Below are positions 30,553 through 38,724 of a stretch of 64,000 nt of DNA, in pieces. Position 1 is the first letter of the stretch. Every line of letters begins with the position of its first letter. The notes below the pieces were generated by a model. It did not search any database, had not been told where the DNA came from, and saw only the letters and a program-made list of their open reading frames with translations. The DNA is taken from the NCBI RefSeq assembly GCF_018129005.1, contig NZ_JAAEDL010000021.1, forward strand, positions 1-64,000. The letters are read 5' to 3'. This stretch comes from Neoroseomonas eburnea. GTDB lineage: Bacteria; Pseudomonadota; Alphaproteobacteria; Acetobacterales; Acetobacteraceae. The position numbers and the translations under genes were made by a program.

Positions 30553-30759
30553 TCAGGGGGACGACCCCGCAGCCGTCTGGCGGGCTGCGGCATGTTCCCC
30601 GAGCCGGGCAACCGTCACACCATAGAACAGGGCCACCAGGCCGAGGAGAACGATCAGCAGCGCGCGTGACCGCGACCGCCGGCGCAACAACGCCACCCGC
30701 ACGACATCACTGTCGTGGTGCTGCGACTCAACACTGGAAAGGCGCTGGCCGTTCATCAT
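30553..30759 (-). CDS. CoxF-like small oxidase-assembly membrane protein
   Basis: A 68-residue single-pass protein. A basic stretch LLRRRSRSRALL leads into a helix with the block LVALFYGVTVARLG, which resembles the Arg-rich-then-LFY pattern of CoxF/small cytochrome oxidase assembly proteins normally found between ctaB and ctaG. Here it stands alone, one gene away from an oxidase operon on the opposite strand. Two adjacent ATGs (30759 and 30756) are possible starts. The assignment rests on this short motif and context, and could be coincidence. Confidence 0.55.
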   Translation of the reverse strand: MMNGQRLSSVESQHHDSDVVRVALLRRRSRSRALLIVLLGLVALFYGVTVARLGEHAAARQTAAGSSP

Positions 30760-30983
30760 CCGCCGCGCATCCAGAACGGATCACCTATATCACGATGCCG
30801 CCCGGCGAGGCAGGTTCGTCGTGTTCATTGTTCCCCATGACGCAGCCACTGCCCTGTGCCGCGGGGGCGCCGATCGCCACTGGCCGCCGCTCGAATCTGC
30901 CGATCGGCCATCGCCCAACCGCGGCGTCGTGCCGTCCGATGGCTGGCTTCGATGGGATGCTGCGGCTGGTGTGGCCTCCTGGC

Positions 30984-31523
30984 CTACCCGCACGCCGCGC
31001 ATGTCATCAGCCCGCGCTGTTCGCGCGGCCGCTCGACCAGGTAGCCGCAGCGAATGCAATTCGCCCCATCATCATCCGCGTCGAACGGATCGGCGACGCG
31101 CCTGCTGCTGCCGCGGCCAGGTCGGCCGCAGGAAGGGATGGCCCTTGCCTCCTCCGGGGCATGGGGTGCTTGGCTTGGCGCCAGGCGCGTGCCCTCGGCC
31201 GCCGGAGACGCAGGCTCCCACATCGGCATCACATGGGTCACCGGCTCCGCCGCGCCGGGCGCCGCGGGCGCGATGCCGGCAGGAAGCCGCGCAGCCGGCC
31301 TGGCCGGAAACCCGTCGTCCCATGTCTCCGAACGCAGGCTGAAGGCGGACCGTCGCGGCGCCTCCTTGCCGGGCTGCGCGCCGCCCGATCGTACATGCAC
31401 GACCTCGACGACCCTGCTGCCGGGCGAGCCGCCCCTGCGTGGGATGTTCACCAGCTCGCGCTTGTCGCTCGAAGCGTGCTTCTTCGGGCCAAGTCGGGAG
31501 AAGACGCGATCAATGTCGGACAT
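30984..31523 (-). CDS. Hypothetical protein with C-terminal zinc ribbon
   Basis: A 179-residue protein: an N-terminal segment starting MSDIDRVFSRLGPKK, a long Pro/Ala/Arg-rich disordered middle, and a C-terminal Cys4 zinc-ribbon made of the pair CIRCGY and the pair CAACG separated by about 13 residues, preceded by the acidic DPFDADDDGAN. The last Cys pair sits at the extreme C-terminus. Function unknown; the ribbon suggests nucleic-acid or protein binding. No helix or signal peptide. It lies between the CoxF-like gene (same strand) and a divergent dodecin. Confidence 0.62.
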   Translation of the reverse strand: MSDIDRVFSRLGPKKHASSDKRELVNIPRRGGSPGSRVVEVVHVRSGGAQPGKEAPRRSAFSLRSETWDDGFPARPAARLPAGIAPAAPGAAEPVTHVMPMWEPASPAAEGTRLAPSQAPHAPEEARAIPSCGRPGRGSSRRVADPFDADDDGANCIRCGYLVERPREQRGLMTCAACG

Positions 31524-32114
31524 GGGTCCTCAGGCTTGCCGGGCGCATTGCATGCATGGGCGGCGCCTAATGGTCTCAGCGAGCGACATGGTGGCTCGGA
31601 GATGGTCTTGCGAGCACGACCGCCGAGGCCATCAGGGGCGCAGGAATCAATATCTGGTTGCCGCTGAAAGCAGCATGAAGTCAATCGCTTAAAGCTTGGA
31701 GGCAAAGTCCTGCGACCCTCAGGGTCTGTCAGCCCCGCTCACCTCGGCATGCATGCGCCTCCGGCTTCGCGGTTGCCTCATCTTCCGTAAGCTGGATGGC
31801 ATCGGCGCGGCAAGGCCGATGAAGCCAGGCAGGACACGCCGGTTCCGGCGCCGCGTCCTCGATCGCGAGGATTGCGCCGGCGCTGCGGAGCCGCCCAGTG
31901 GTACTTTCGGTGCAGGCGACGCCCGCTCGCAGGACCACGCCATCCAGCGCCACCGGCAGGCCGGAGGCGGACGCGGCCGCGCACCCCGCAGGGGGAGGGC
32001 CCCGCTTCGGCCTCATGCGTAGCGGAACGGACACCGACAGGCCCGTCGCACGCACACCCTGTCGCGGTGCTACCATCACGCCGCCCACCAACGGGCCGAC
32101 CAAGGGAGGCAACG
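31524..32114. other. Divergent spacer upstream of the zinc-ribbon gene and dodecin
   Basis: About 590 bp. The part at 31600-31720 is notably AT-richer than its surroundings and probably holds the leftward promoter; AGGGAGG at 32103-32109 is the dodecin ribosome site. I see no gene remnant that can be named. Confidence 0.5.
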
Positions 32115-32327
32115 ATGCAGGAGGAACCCGTCTATCGCAGGACCGACCTGGTCGGCAGTTCGAAGCAGTCGGTCAGCGATGCGATCGAGACCGCCATTGC
32201 CCGTGCGGCGAAGACGCTTCGACACATCGAATGGTTCGAGGTCAGCGAGATCCGTGGCCGCGTCCAGGATGGCAAGGTCGCGCAGTACCAGGTCAGCATC
32301 AAGGTCGGCTTCCGCGTCGAGGAATGA
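32115..32327 (+). CDS. Dodecin (second copy)
   Basis: A 70-residue dodecin-family protein with an Arg-rich N-terminus: VYRRTDLVGSSKQSVSDAI, then ARAAKTLRHIEWFEVSEIRG, then the C-terminal strands VAQYQVSIKVGFRVEE. The Trp in HIEWFEV is where flavin-stacking Trp sits in haloarchaeal and many bacterial dodecins; the first copy at 24213 has Leu-His there, so this one may be the better flavin binder. AGGGAGG five bases before ATG 32115 fixes the start. Confidence 0.92.
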   Translation: MQEEPVYRRTDLVGSSKQSVSDAIETAIARAAKTLRHIEWFEVSEIRGRVQDGKVAQYQVSIKVGFRVEE

Positions 32328-32409
32328 CGTCGATCTTCGCGCGGATAGGCCGACCGACGAGCCAGCTCCCGCCAGGCCGCCCAATCTCCCCATGCGGCGT
32401 GGATGGTGG

Positions 32410-32958
32410 TCACCCGACCTCGATGGGCAAAAAGACGTCCTTGGCCCACTCGCTCATGGATGCGTCGTAAACTGCGAGGTCGGCATGGCGGAGCTGGTGC
32501 AGCAGGAAGGCGCCCGGCGTCGCCGCGATGCCGCCGCCGCAGTGGAGGATGATCCGCTTCGATCGATCCGCCCCGGCGGCGGCGAAGGTGGCAGCAACTT
32601 GCTCCCGCGACCGGAACGTCATTGACCGGGGATCCACGCACGACGCCACCGGCACGTTGACGCTTCCCGGCATCCGCCCCGGCCGCCCGTATCGCGGGTT
32701 CTCCCCGCCATGCGGATTCGGCGCGAGCGCGCTGATGGTGCAGATACCCGCGTCGCCAGTCGCGGCCTTCGCCTCCATCTTGCCGACGAGCAGGCCGGAA
32801 CGGGGTCGGGCGGTCAGCCGTGAGCCAGCAATCGCTGCATCGAGCAGAATTCCTGGAGGCATCGCGCGAAGATCATGCACGCGGAGATCCTTGAGGTCGT
32901 GGCGACGATCTCCTCCGGCAGGATCTCGGCCCGTTGGCCGCGCGGCATGCTCCGCCAT
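32410..32958 (-). pseudogene. N-terminally truncated rhodanese/sulfurtransferase
   Basis: The last ~140 residues match the second rhodanese domain of tandem-domain thiosulfate/3-mercaptopyruvate sulfurtransferases: RPRSGLLVGKMEAKAATGD, then RYGRPGRMPGSVNVPVA, then the active-site loop HCGGGIAAT and the closing VYDASMSEWAKD. The catalytic Cys is kept. The first domain and the linker Trp-rich segment are missing; the 40-60 residues before the match are Arg/His-rich and not rhodanese-like. I therefore read it as a 5'-truncated gene. A free-standing single-domain enzyme is possible but would be unusual because the match begins mid-protein. Confidence 0.6.
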
Positions 32959-33329
32959 GCGGCAACGGGCGGCATCGCCGACATCGCCCGCGCTGCGCCG
33001 CCCTGCTGAGGATCATGCGCGGGCGTCGGAGAGCATCGTCATCGTCAGGGCCCGATTCGGCACCCGGTCATCCGGGTGCTGCCGGCCCGAACCGAGCAAT
33101 TTGCGCCTCAGCCGGGCTGCGCGGCATTCGCCGCGCCCGCATCTGCTCGCCCGGAAGCGGCATGAAGCTCGGCGAAGATCGCCATCCGGGCGTCGTCCTG
33201 CGATGCGGACAGGCGGATCGGAGACTTGAGCCGCGACGGGCGGGCGGAATCGGGAGCGCTGCCCGCGCATTGTCGCAACTTGGTGGAGCTGGGACCATTC
33301 GAGCGGTCGTCACCGACACATGGGGTGGA
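32959..33329. other. Gap between the truncated sulfurtransferase and lysR
   Basis: About 370 bp with no recognisable gene. It is where the missing first rhodanese domain would lie, but translation of the minus strand shows no rhodanese motif, so that part appears deleted rather than frameshifted. Confidence 0.5.
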
Positions 33330-34223
33330 TCAGGAGCCAAGCAGCCTCGGCACCTCCCGCCGCAGGTGCGTGACGAAGCGTGTCATGAGGGCAGAGCGCG
33401 GCGCCGAGCGGGCGCGGATCAAGAGCGTCTTCATCTCGATCCGCGGCCGCAGGGGCCGCGCCACCAGTCCCGGCAGCGGCAGGGTACTGAGCAGGAAGGG
33501 CTCGACCAGCGCGATCCCCGCGCCGTGGTAGGCGAGCGCCATGCCGGTCATGGACATGCTGACCTGGACGCTGATGTGCGGCACCACCCCGGCATCGGAC
33601 AGCGCCCTGTCCACATAGCCACGAAGCGGGGCACGCGAGAGGAAGGTGGTGATCGACATGCCGTCGAGCTGGCCGATCGCGATCTCCTCCTGCCCCGCGA
33701 GCGGATGGTCATCGCGCATCACGCAGGCGACGCCGGATGAGACGAGGACCTCGGTTTCCACCTCCGGATGGACCACCGGCTCGAGGCCGACGCCGAGTTC
33801 CACCTCTCGACTGACCACGCGGTCGATGAGTTCGGACGAGGTGAGCGCCTGGAGCACGATCCGCACACCCGGCCGCTCGGCGAGGAAGGAGGCGACGGTA
33901 GCGGCCAGGTAGCCATTGGCGATGGGAAAGGCGCCGGCGAGCGACAGCGTGCCGATGCTGCCTCCCTTGAGGTCACGGAGCTGGCGGCCGACGGAATCGA
34001 GCCGGGCGAAGATGGCTTCGATGTCCGGCAGGATGGCCTCGGCCTCCGGCGTCGGATGCAGCCGCCCGCCGATGCGGCGGAACAGCGGCATGCGCAACTG
34101 CGTCTCGCAATGCTTCAGCACCGTGCTCACGGAAGGCTGCGTGACGCCGAGCAGCCGCGCCGCACCTGTAACGGTGCCGGCGCGCATCACGGCATGGAAG
34201 ACCTCCAACTGACGCAGGTTCAT
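33330..34223 (-). CDS. LysR-family transcriptional regulator
   Basis: A 297-residue LysR protein. Residues 1-60 form the winged helix-turn-helix (MNLRQLEVFHAVMRAGTVT, AARLLGVTQPSVSTVLKHCE), and about 90-297 is the two-lobed effector-binding domain. I start at 34223 because this gives the standard family N-terminus; open sequence upstream is not LysR-like. It is divergent from the catabolic operon at 34481-39714, the usual arrangement for LysR control of a neighbour, and a T-N11-A palindrome lies 25 bp upstream of its start. Confidence 0.93.
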   Translation of the reverse strand: MNLRQLEVFHAVMRAGTVTGAARLLGVTQPSVSTVLKHCETQLRMPLFRRIGGRLHPTPEAEAILPDIEAIFARLDSVGRQLRDLKGGSIGTLSLAGAFPIANGYLAATVASFLAERPGVRIVLQALTSSELIDRVVSREVELGVGLEPVVHPEVETEVLVSSGVACVMRDDHPLAGQEEIAIGQLDGMSITTFLSRAPLRGYVDRALSDAGVVPHISVQVSMSMTGMALAYHGAGIALVEPFLLSTLPLPGLVARPLRPRIEMKTLLIRARSAPRSALMTRFVTHLRREVPRLLGS

Positions 34224-34247
34224 GGCGCATTCTCCCTGCATCGCAGC

Positions 34248-34262
34248 ATAAACGCCGTCTAT
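34248..34262. promoter_or_regulatory. LysR-type operator (T-N11-A palindrome)
   Basis: ATAAACGCCGTCTAT is a near-perfect 15-bp dyad (six of seven base pairs match) and contains the LysR motif T-N11-A (34249-34261). It sits 25 bp upstream of the lysR start and about 220 bp upstream of the divergent operon. Confidence 0.6.
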
Positions 34263-34480
34263 GGCTTCTGGCAGGCATTCCATTGGACCGGGCGGTTCCG
34301 GGCTGGAATGCTCGCCTTCAGGACGCCGAACGGCGCCCCCGACGGGATGGAAGCGCTTCGACCGATGGCTCCGCGCCGGCCGGCCCCATGGCCCCGGCCG
34401 CACATGGCCTGGCTTCGCCGCGCCCTACGCCCGCCGCGCACCCGCGCCGCGACCGCCGCGACGCTGCTCAGGAGACCGCC

Positions 34481-34816
34481 ATGGCCGCTCCGCCTTCCGC
34501 CCGCCGCGACCGCATCAACCCGCATTTCCCGAAGCTCGTGGAAATGACGAACACCTACGTCTATGGCGATGTGTGGGAACGGCCGCAGCTCTCGAAGCGC
34601 GACCGCAGCATCGTCACCATCGCCGCCCTCGTGGCCCTCGGCTGGCAGGACCAGCTCAACAGCCATATCGGCCGCGGCCTCGGCAACGGCCTGACGCGCG
34701 AGGAGGTGAGCGAGATCATCACCCACCTGTCGATGTATTCCGGCTGGCCCTCCGCCATGACCGCCGCCCACGTCGCCGTGGACGTGTTCGAGGCCCAGGA
34801 CAAGGCGAAGGGCTGA
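34481..34816 (+). CDS. Carboxymuconolactone-decarboxylase-family protein
   Basis: A 111-residue all-helical CMD/AhpD-fold protein. KLVEMTNTYVYGDVWERPQL, SKRDRSIVTIAALVALGW and GNGLTREEVSEIITHLSMY follow the family pattern. It has no cysteine at all, so it cannot be an AhpD-type peroxidase; the His in QLNSHIGRG fits the decarboxylase branch. AGGAG six bases before ATG 34481 fixes the start; open sequence upstream is rejected. First gene of the LysR-linked operon. Confidence 0.88.
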   Translation: MAAPPSARRDRINPHFPKLVEMTNTYVYGDVWERPQLSKRDRSIVTIAALVALGWQDQLNSHIGRGLGNGLTREEVSEIITHLSMYSGWPSAMTAAHVAVDVFEAQDKAKG

Positions 34817-34820
34817 CGCG

Positions 34821-35756
34821 ATGAAGGTGGGATTCATCGGCCTCGGCACGATGGGGGCCTTCATGGCCGCCAATATCCAGAAGGCCGGCCATGCGCTCGT
34901 CATCCACGACATCCGTCGGGAGGCAGGCGCGAACCGCCTCGCCGCCGGCGCCGTCTGGGCCGACAGCCCCAAGGCCGTCGCCGAGCAATGCGAGGTGATC
35001 TTCACCTCCCTGCCCGGCCCCAAGGAAGTCGAGCCCGTCGTCTTCGGCCCGGAGGGCATCCTCGCCGGCGTCCAGAAGGGCGCGGCCTATTTCGACCTCT
35101 CGACCAACTCCCAGGCGCTGGTGCGCCGCTTCGCCGAGGCGCTGGCCGAGAAGGGCGCCTTCGGCTTCGACGCCCCGGTCAGCGGCGGCCCGAAGGGGGC
35201 TGAGAGCGGCAAGCTCGCCATCTGGGTCGGCGGCGACAAGGCAGTGTTCGACAAACACAAGCCGCTGCTCGACAGCTTCGGCGACCAGGCCGCCCATATC
35301 GGCCCGACCGGCACCGCGACGGTGGCGAAGCTGGTGCACAACATGGCCGGCTACGCCATCCAGACCGCGATGGCCGAGGTCTTCTCCATGGGGGTGAAGG
35401 CGGGGATGGACCCGCTCGATCTGTGGAAGGCGATCCGCCAGGGCTCGCTTGGCCGGCGGCGCACCTTCGACCGCGTCACCGACCAATTCCTGATCGACAA
35501 ATACGACCCGCCGGCCTTCTCGCTGAAGCTCGCGCACAAGGATGTCACGCTCGCCGTGCAGATGGGCCGCGACCTCGGCGTGCCCATGCGCTTCTGCAAC
35601 CTCACGCTCGAGGAGATGAACGAGGCGATGAACCGCGGCTGGGAGGCGCTTGACAGTCGCGTGCCGATGAAGCTGCAGCTTGAACGTGCGGGCGTATCCA
35701 TCGCCTGCGACCCGGCCGCGGTGCAGGCGGTGCTCGACGCGGACAAGGCGAAATGA
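34821..35756 (+). CDS. NAD(P)-dependent beta-hydroxyacid dehydrogenase (3-HIBADH family)
   Basis: A 311-residue enzyme with the N-terminal dinucleotide motif GFIGLGTMGAFMAANI and the family substrate loop DAPVSGGPKGAESGKL; the catalytic Lys is in the KLVHNMAGYAI helix (about residue 173). Substrates are 3-hydroxy acids such as 3-hydroxyisobutyrate, tartronate semialdehyde or hydroxymethyl-glutarate. It is 4 bp after the CMD gene and overlaps the flavin reductase by ATGA, so it belongs to the same pathway. Confidence 0.9.
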   Translation: MKVGFIGLGTMGAFMAANIQKAGHALVIHDIRREAGANRLAAGAVWADSPKAVAEQCEVIFTSLPGPKEVEPVVFGPEGILAGVQKGAAYFDLSTNSQALVRRFAEALAEKGAFGFDAPVSGGPKGAESGKLAIWVGGDKAVFDKHKPLLDSFGDQAAHIGPTGTATVAKLVHNMAGYAIQTAMAEVFSMGVKAGMDPLDLWKAIRQGSLGRRRTFDRVTDQFLIDKYDPPAFSLKLAHKDVTLAVQMGRDLGVPMRFCNLTLEEMNEAMNRGWEALDSRVPMKLQLERAGVSIACDPAAVQAVLDADKAK

Positions 35757-37741
35757 GCATGCCGTCGCTGTTGCAGCAGCCGGGGATGATCGGTCCCCTG
35801 CGCATGAAGAACCGCCTCGTCATGGCGCCGATGGGGACGAATTTCAGCACCAGCGACGGGCTCTCGACTGAACGCGACCGCGCCTATTACGAGGAACGCG
35901 CCAAGGGCGGCGTCGCCGCCATAGTCACCGAGGCGATGGCGGTCAGCGCCGGCGGCCGCGCCCACACCAACTCCCTCTGGCTCTACCATGACCGCTTCAT
36001 CCCCGGCCTCGCGCGGCTGGTGGAAGCGATCAAGCGCCATGACTGCCTGACCATCGGCCAGCTCAACCACCGCGGCGGGCTGCTGCGGCGCATGGTACTG
36101 AACACCGAGCCGGTCGGCCCCTCCCCCTGGCACAACCCGAATACCGGCGATGCGGTGCGGCCGCTGGACAAGGCCGAGATCGTCGGGATCCAGAAGGATT
36201 TCGTCGCTGCCGCGCGGCGCCTGTGGCAGGCGGGCTATGACGCGGTCGAACTGCACGCCGCCAATGGCTACCTCTTCCAGCAATTCCTGACGTCGCGCAT
36301 CAACAGGCGCGGTGACGAATACGGCGGCAGCCTGGAGAACCGCGCGCGGCTGCTGCTGGAAACCGTGCACCGCCTGCGCGACGCGCTGCCCGACTTCCCG
36401 CTCTGGGTGCGCATCTCCTGCACCGAATATTGCGAGGACGGCTATCCGATCGAGGAGATGGTCGAACTCGCCCGCATGCTGGAAGCGGCGGGGGTGACGG
36501 CGCTCGACCTGTCTGGCGGCACGAATGAAAGCCCGGCGCTGTCGCGCTTCTGCATCCAGCCGCCCTCGATGCCGCGCCGCACCCTCGAACCTCATGCGCG
36601 CCCGATCACCGAGGCGGTGGGCATCCCCACCATCATCGCCGGCCGTATCGTGACGCCCGAGGACGCCGAGGCCGTGCTGGCCAGCGGTGCCGCCGACTAC
36701 GTCTCGCTCGGCCGCGCCCTGACGGCGGATGCGCATTGGCCGCGCAAGGCCTTCGGGGAATCGGCGACGCCGATCCGCCTCTGCATCTCCTGCAATGTCT
36801 GCTTCGAACGGCTGACGCTCGAGCGCGACGTCGCCTGCGTGACCAACCCGATGCTGGGGACGGAACTGGAAGCCCCGGAATTCGCCGAGCCGCCTCTCGC
36901 ACCCGCGGCGCGCCGGCAGCGCATCCTGGTCCTCGGCGCCGGCGTCGGCGGCATGGAGGTCGCGCGCCTCGCCGCCGCCCGCAGCCATGAGGTCGAGGTC
37001 TGGGAGAAAGCCGCGCGCCCGGGCGGGCAGATCCATCTCGCCGTCGCAGCGCCGGACAAGGAGGAGGTGCGCCCGCTCTGGACCTGGCGCTGGGACCAGG
37101 CGATCGCCGCGGGCGTGCGCGTCCGCTGCGGCGTCGATGCGACGGCGGCCATGATCCACGCCTTCGCGCCGGACCATGTCGTGATCGCGACCGGCGCCCG
37201 GCCACGCCCCTACACCCTGCCGGGAGCGGCGCCGCTCCAGGCATGGGACGTCATCGCCGACCCGTCGCTGGTGCCCGAAGGCGCCGGCGTCGCGGTGATC
37301 GGCGGCGGCATCGTCGGGCTGGAGGTCGCCGAGATGCTGACCCTGCGCGGCTGCCGCATCGCGGTGCTGGAAGCGCTGACCGCCATCGCCCCCGCCATGG
37401 CGCGCAACAACCGCACCGACATGATGATCCGCCTGCGCGCGGCGGACGTCGCCTTCCACATCGGGGCGCGGGCGGATCGCCTCGAAGGCGGCACGCTGCA
37501 CTTCACCGAAGGCGGCACATCCCACCGCATCGACGGCATCACGCATGTGATCGCCGCGGTCGGCGCCCTGCCGAACCGCGAACCGCTCCCGGCGGTCGAG
37601 GCCACCGGGCTGCCCCATACGCTGGTCGGCGATGCCAACCAGCCCGGCGACTACCTTTCCGTGCTGCGCGACGCCTGGATGGTCGGGCTCGCGCTCGGCC
37701 TGCGCCCGGACGCCGCGGCGCCCCAGGAGAACGCGGCGTGA
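35753..37741 (+). CDS. FMN/Fe-S/FAD enoate reductase (2,4-dienoyl-CoA reductase type)
   Basis: A 662-residue three-cofactor reductase. Residues 1-340 are an Old-Yellow-Enzyme TIM barrel binding FMN (GPLRMKNRLVMAPMGTN, ELHAANGYLFQQFLTSRIN, NRRGDEYGGSLENRARLLLE). A Cys cluster at C344, C347, C350 and C362 would bind [4Fe-4S]. Then come an FAD motif (VLGAGVGGMEVARLAA, near 385) and an NAD(P)H motif (VAVIGGGIVGLEVAEML, near 515). Such enzymes reduce enoates or dienoyl-CoAs. It is coupled by ATGA to the dehydrogenase and by GTGA to the hydrolase, so its substrate is an intermediate of this operon rather than a fatty acid. Confidence 0.92.
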   Translation: MSMPSLLQQPGMIGPLRMKNRLVMAPMGTNFSTSDGLSTERDRAYYEERAKGGVAAIVTEAMAVSAGGRAHTNSLWLYHDRFIPGLARLVEAIKRHDCLTIGQLNHRGGLLRRMVLNTEPVGPSPWHNPNTGDAVRPLDKAEIVGIQKDFVAAARRLWQAGYDAVELHAANGYLFQQFLTSRINRRGDEYGGSLENRARLLLETVHRLRDALPDFPLWVRISCTEYCEDGYPIEEMVELARMLEAAGVTALDLSGGTNESPALSRFCIQPPSMPRRTLEPHARPITEAVGIPTIIAGRIVTPEDAEAVLASGAADYVSLGRALTADAHWPRKAFGESATPIRLCISCNVCFERLTLERDVACVTNPMLGTELEAPEFAEPPLAPAARRQRILVLGAGVGGMEVARLAAARSHEVEVWEKAARPGGQIHLAVAAPDKEEVRPLWTWRWDQAIAAGVRVRCGVDATAAMIHAFAPDHVVIATGARPRPYTLPGAAPLQAWDVIADPSLVPEGAGVAVIGGGIVGLEVAEMLTLRGCRIAVLEALTAIAPAMARNNRTDMMIRLRAADVAFHIGARADRLEGGTLHFTEGGTSHRIDGITHVIAAVGALPNREPLPAVEATGLPHTLVGDANQPGDYLSVLRDAWMVGLALGLRPDAAAPQENAA

Positions 37742-38532
37742 CCGAGCCCATCTATCGCATCTACGCCCTGCGCTACGCCACGCGCGACGCACGGCGCCAC
37801 GAGCACTTCATCGGCGGCGATCCGCATGATGCGCCGATGCCCATGGACTACTTCGTCTGGGTCGCGGTGAATGACGACCGCGCCATCGTCATCGACACCG
37901 GCTTCACCGCCGAGGTCGCCGCCCGGCGCAAGCGCAACCACCTGCGCTGTCCGGTCGAGAGCCTGCCCCTGCTCGGCGTCGATCCGGACACGGTGGAGGA
38001 CGTCATCATCTCCCACCTGCACTACGACCATGTCGGCAGCTTCCACAAATTCGCGAAGGCGCTCTTCCACCTCCAGGAAGCCGAGATGCACTACGCCTGC
38101 GGCCACTACATGAAGCACCACAAGCTGCGCCATTCCTTCGAGGTCGAGGACGTGGTCGGCATCGTGCGCATGACCTATGCCGACCGCACCGTCTTCCACC
38201 TGGGCGATGGAGAGGTCGCGCCGGGCATCACCGTCCATGCCGTGGGCGGCCATTCCATGGGCCTGCAATGCGTGCGGGTGAACAGCGCGCGCGGCCAAGT
38301 CGTGCTCGCCTCCGACGTCACGCATTTCTACGAGAACATGGACAGCGGCCGCCCCTTCACCACGGCCTTCCATGTCGGCGCGATGCTCGACGGCTTCGAC
38401 ACGCTGCGCGCCCTCGCCCCCAGCCCGCAGCACATCGTCCCCGGCCACGACCCCGAGGTGATGCGCCGCTACCCGGCCGTCCCCGGCCTCAAAGGCATCG
38501 CCGTCGAATTGCACCGCGATCCATCGGCCTGA
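37738..38532 (+). CDS. Metallo-beta-lactamase-fold hydrolase (AHL-lactonase-like)
   Basis: A 264-residue MBL-fold hydrolase. The binuclear zinc motif is SHLHYDHVGS, with further ligands His in VGGHSMGLQ, Asp in ASDVTHFYEN and His in VPGHDPEV. This is the N-acyl homoserine lactonase/AttM subfamily layout, but in this catabolic operon a lactone produced by an upstream step is a more likely substrate than a quorum signal. The start is GTG 37738, overlapping the previous stop as GTGA; no ATG gives a sensible N-terminus. Confidence 0.88.
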   Translation: MTEPIYRIYALRYATRDARRHEHFIGGDPHDAPMPMDYFVWVAVNDDRAIVIDTGFTAEVAARRKRNHLRCPVESLPLLGVDPDTVEDVIISHLHYDHVGSFHKFAKALFHLQEAEMHYACGHYMKHHKLRHSFEVEDVVGIVRMTYADRTVFHLGDGEVAPGITVHAVGGHSMGLQCVRVNSARGQVVLASDVTHFYENMDSGRPFTTAFHVGAMLDGFDTLRALAPSPQHIVPGHDPEVMRRYPAVPGLKGIAVELHRDPSA

Positions 38533-38547
38533 GAGACCATTTGGAAA

Positions 38548-38664
38548 GTCCGGCACCGGCCCGCACCCCACACGGCACCCACTTCAGCATGCTGTCGTCG
38601 GGTGGCCGGGTTGGGGGTGCGGGCCGGTGCCGGACACGGAAACGCGCCGAGAGGCGCGTTTCCG
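38548..38664. repeat. Long inverted repeat plus perfect 12-bp hairpin
   Basis: A perfect 22-bp inverted repeat pairs 38548-38569 with 38614-38635 around a 44-nt loop. One base later a second perfect hairpin pairs 38637-38648 (CGGAAACGCGCC) with 38653-38664, loop GAGA. No T-run follows. It lies inside an apparent operon, between the MBL hydrolase and the Bug receptor. Confidence 0.85.
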
Positions 38665-38724
38665 AACAGACTCTGAGATCCAAGGCGCATGTCCAAGGCG
38701 CCGCGCAACAGGGAGAAGAAGACC

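Noticed and set aside
32814-32984. Minus-strand 56-residue open frame within the truncated sulfurtransferase region
   Set aside because: Its composition is fairly protein-like, but it has no known motif and no clear ribosome site, and it overlaps the better-supported rhodanese frame.
37738-38532. Quorum-quenching function for the MBL hydrolase
   Set aside because: Motifs fit the lactonase subfamily, but operon context favours a catabolic lactone; no quorum genes are nearby.
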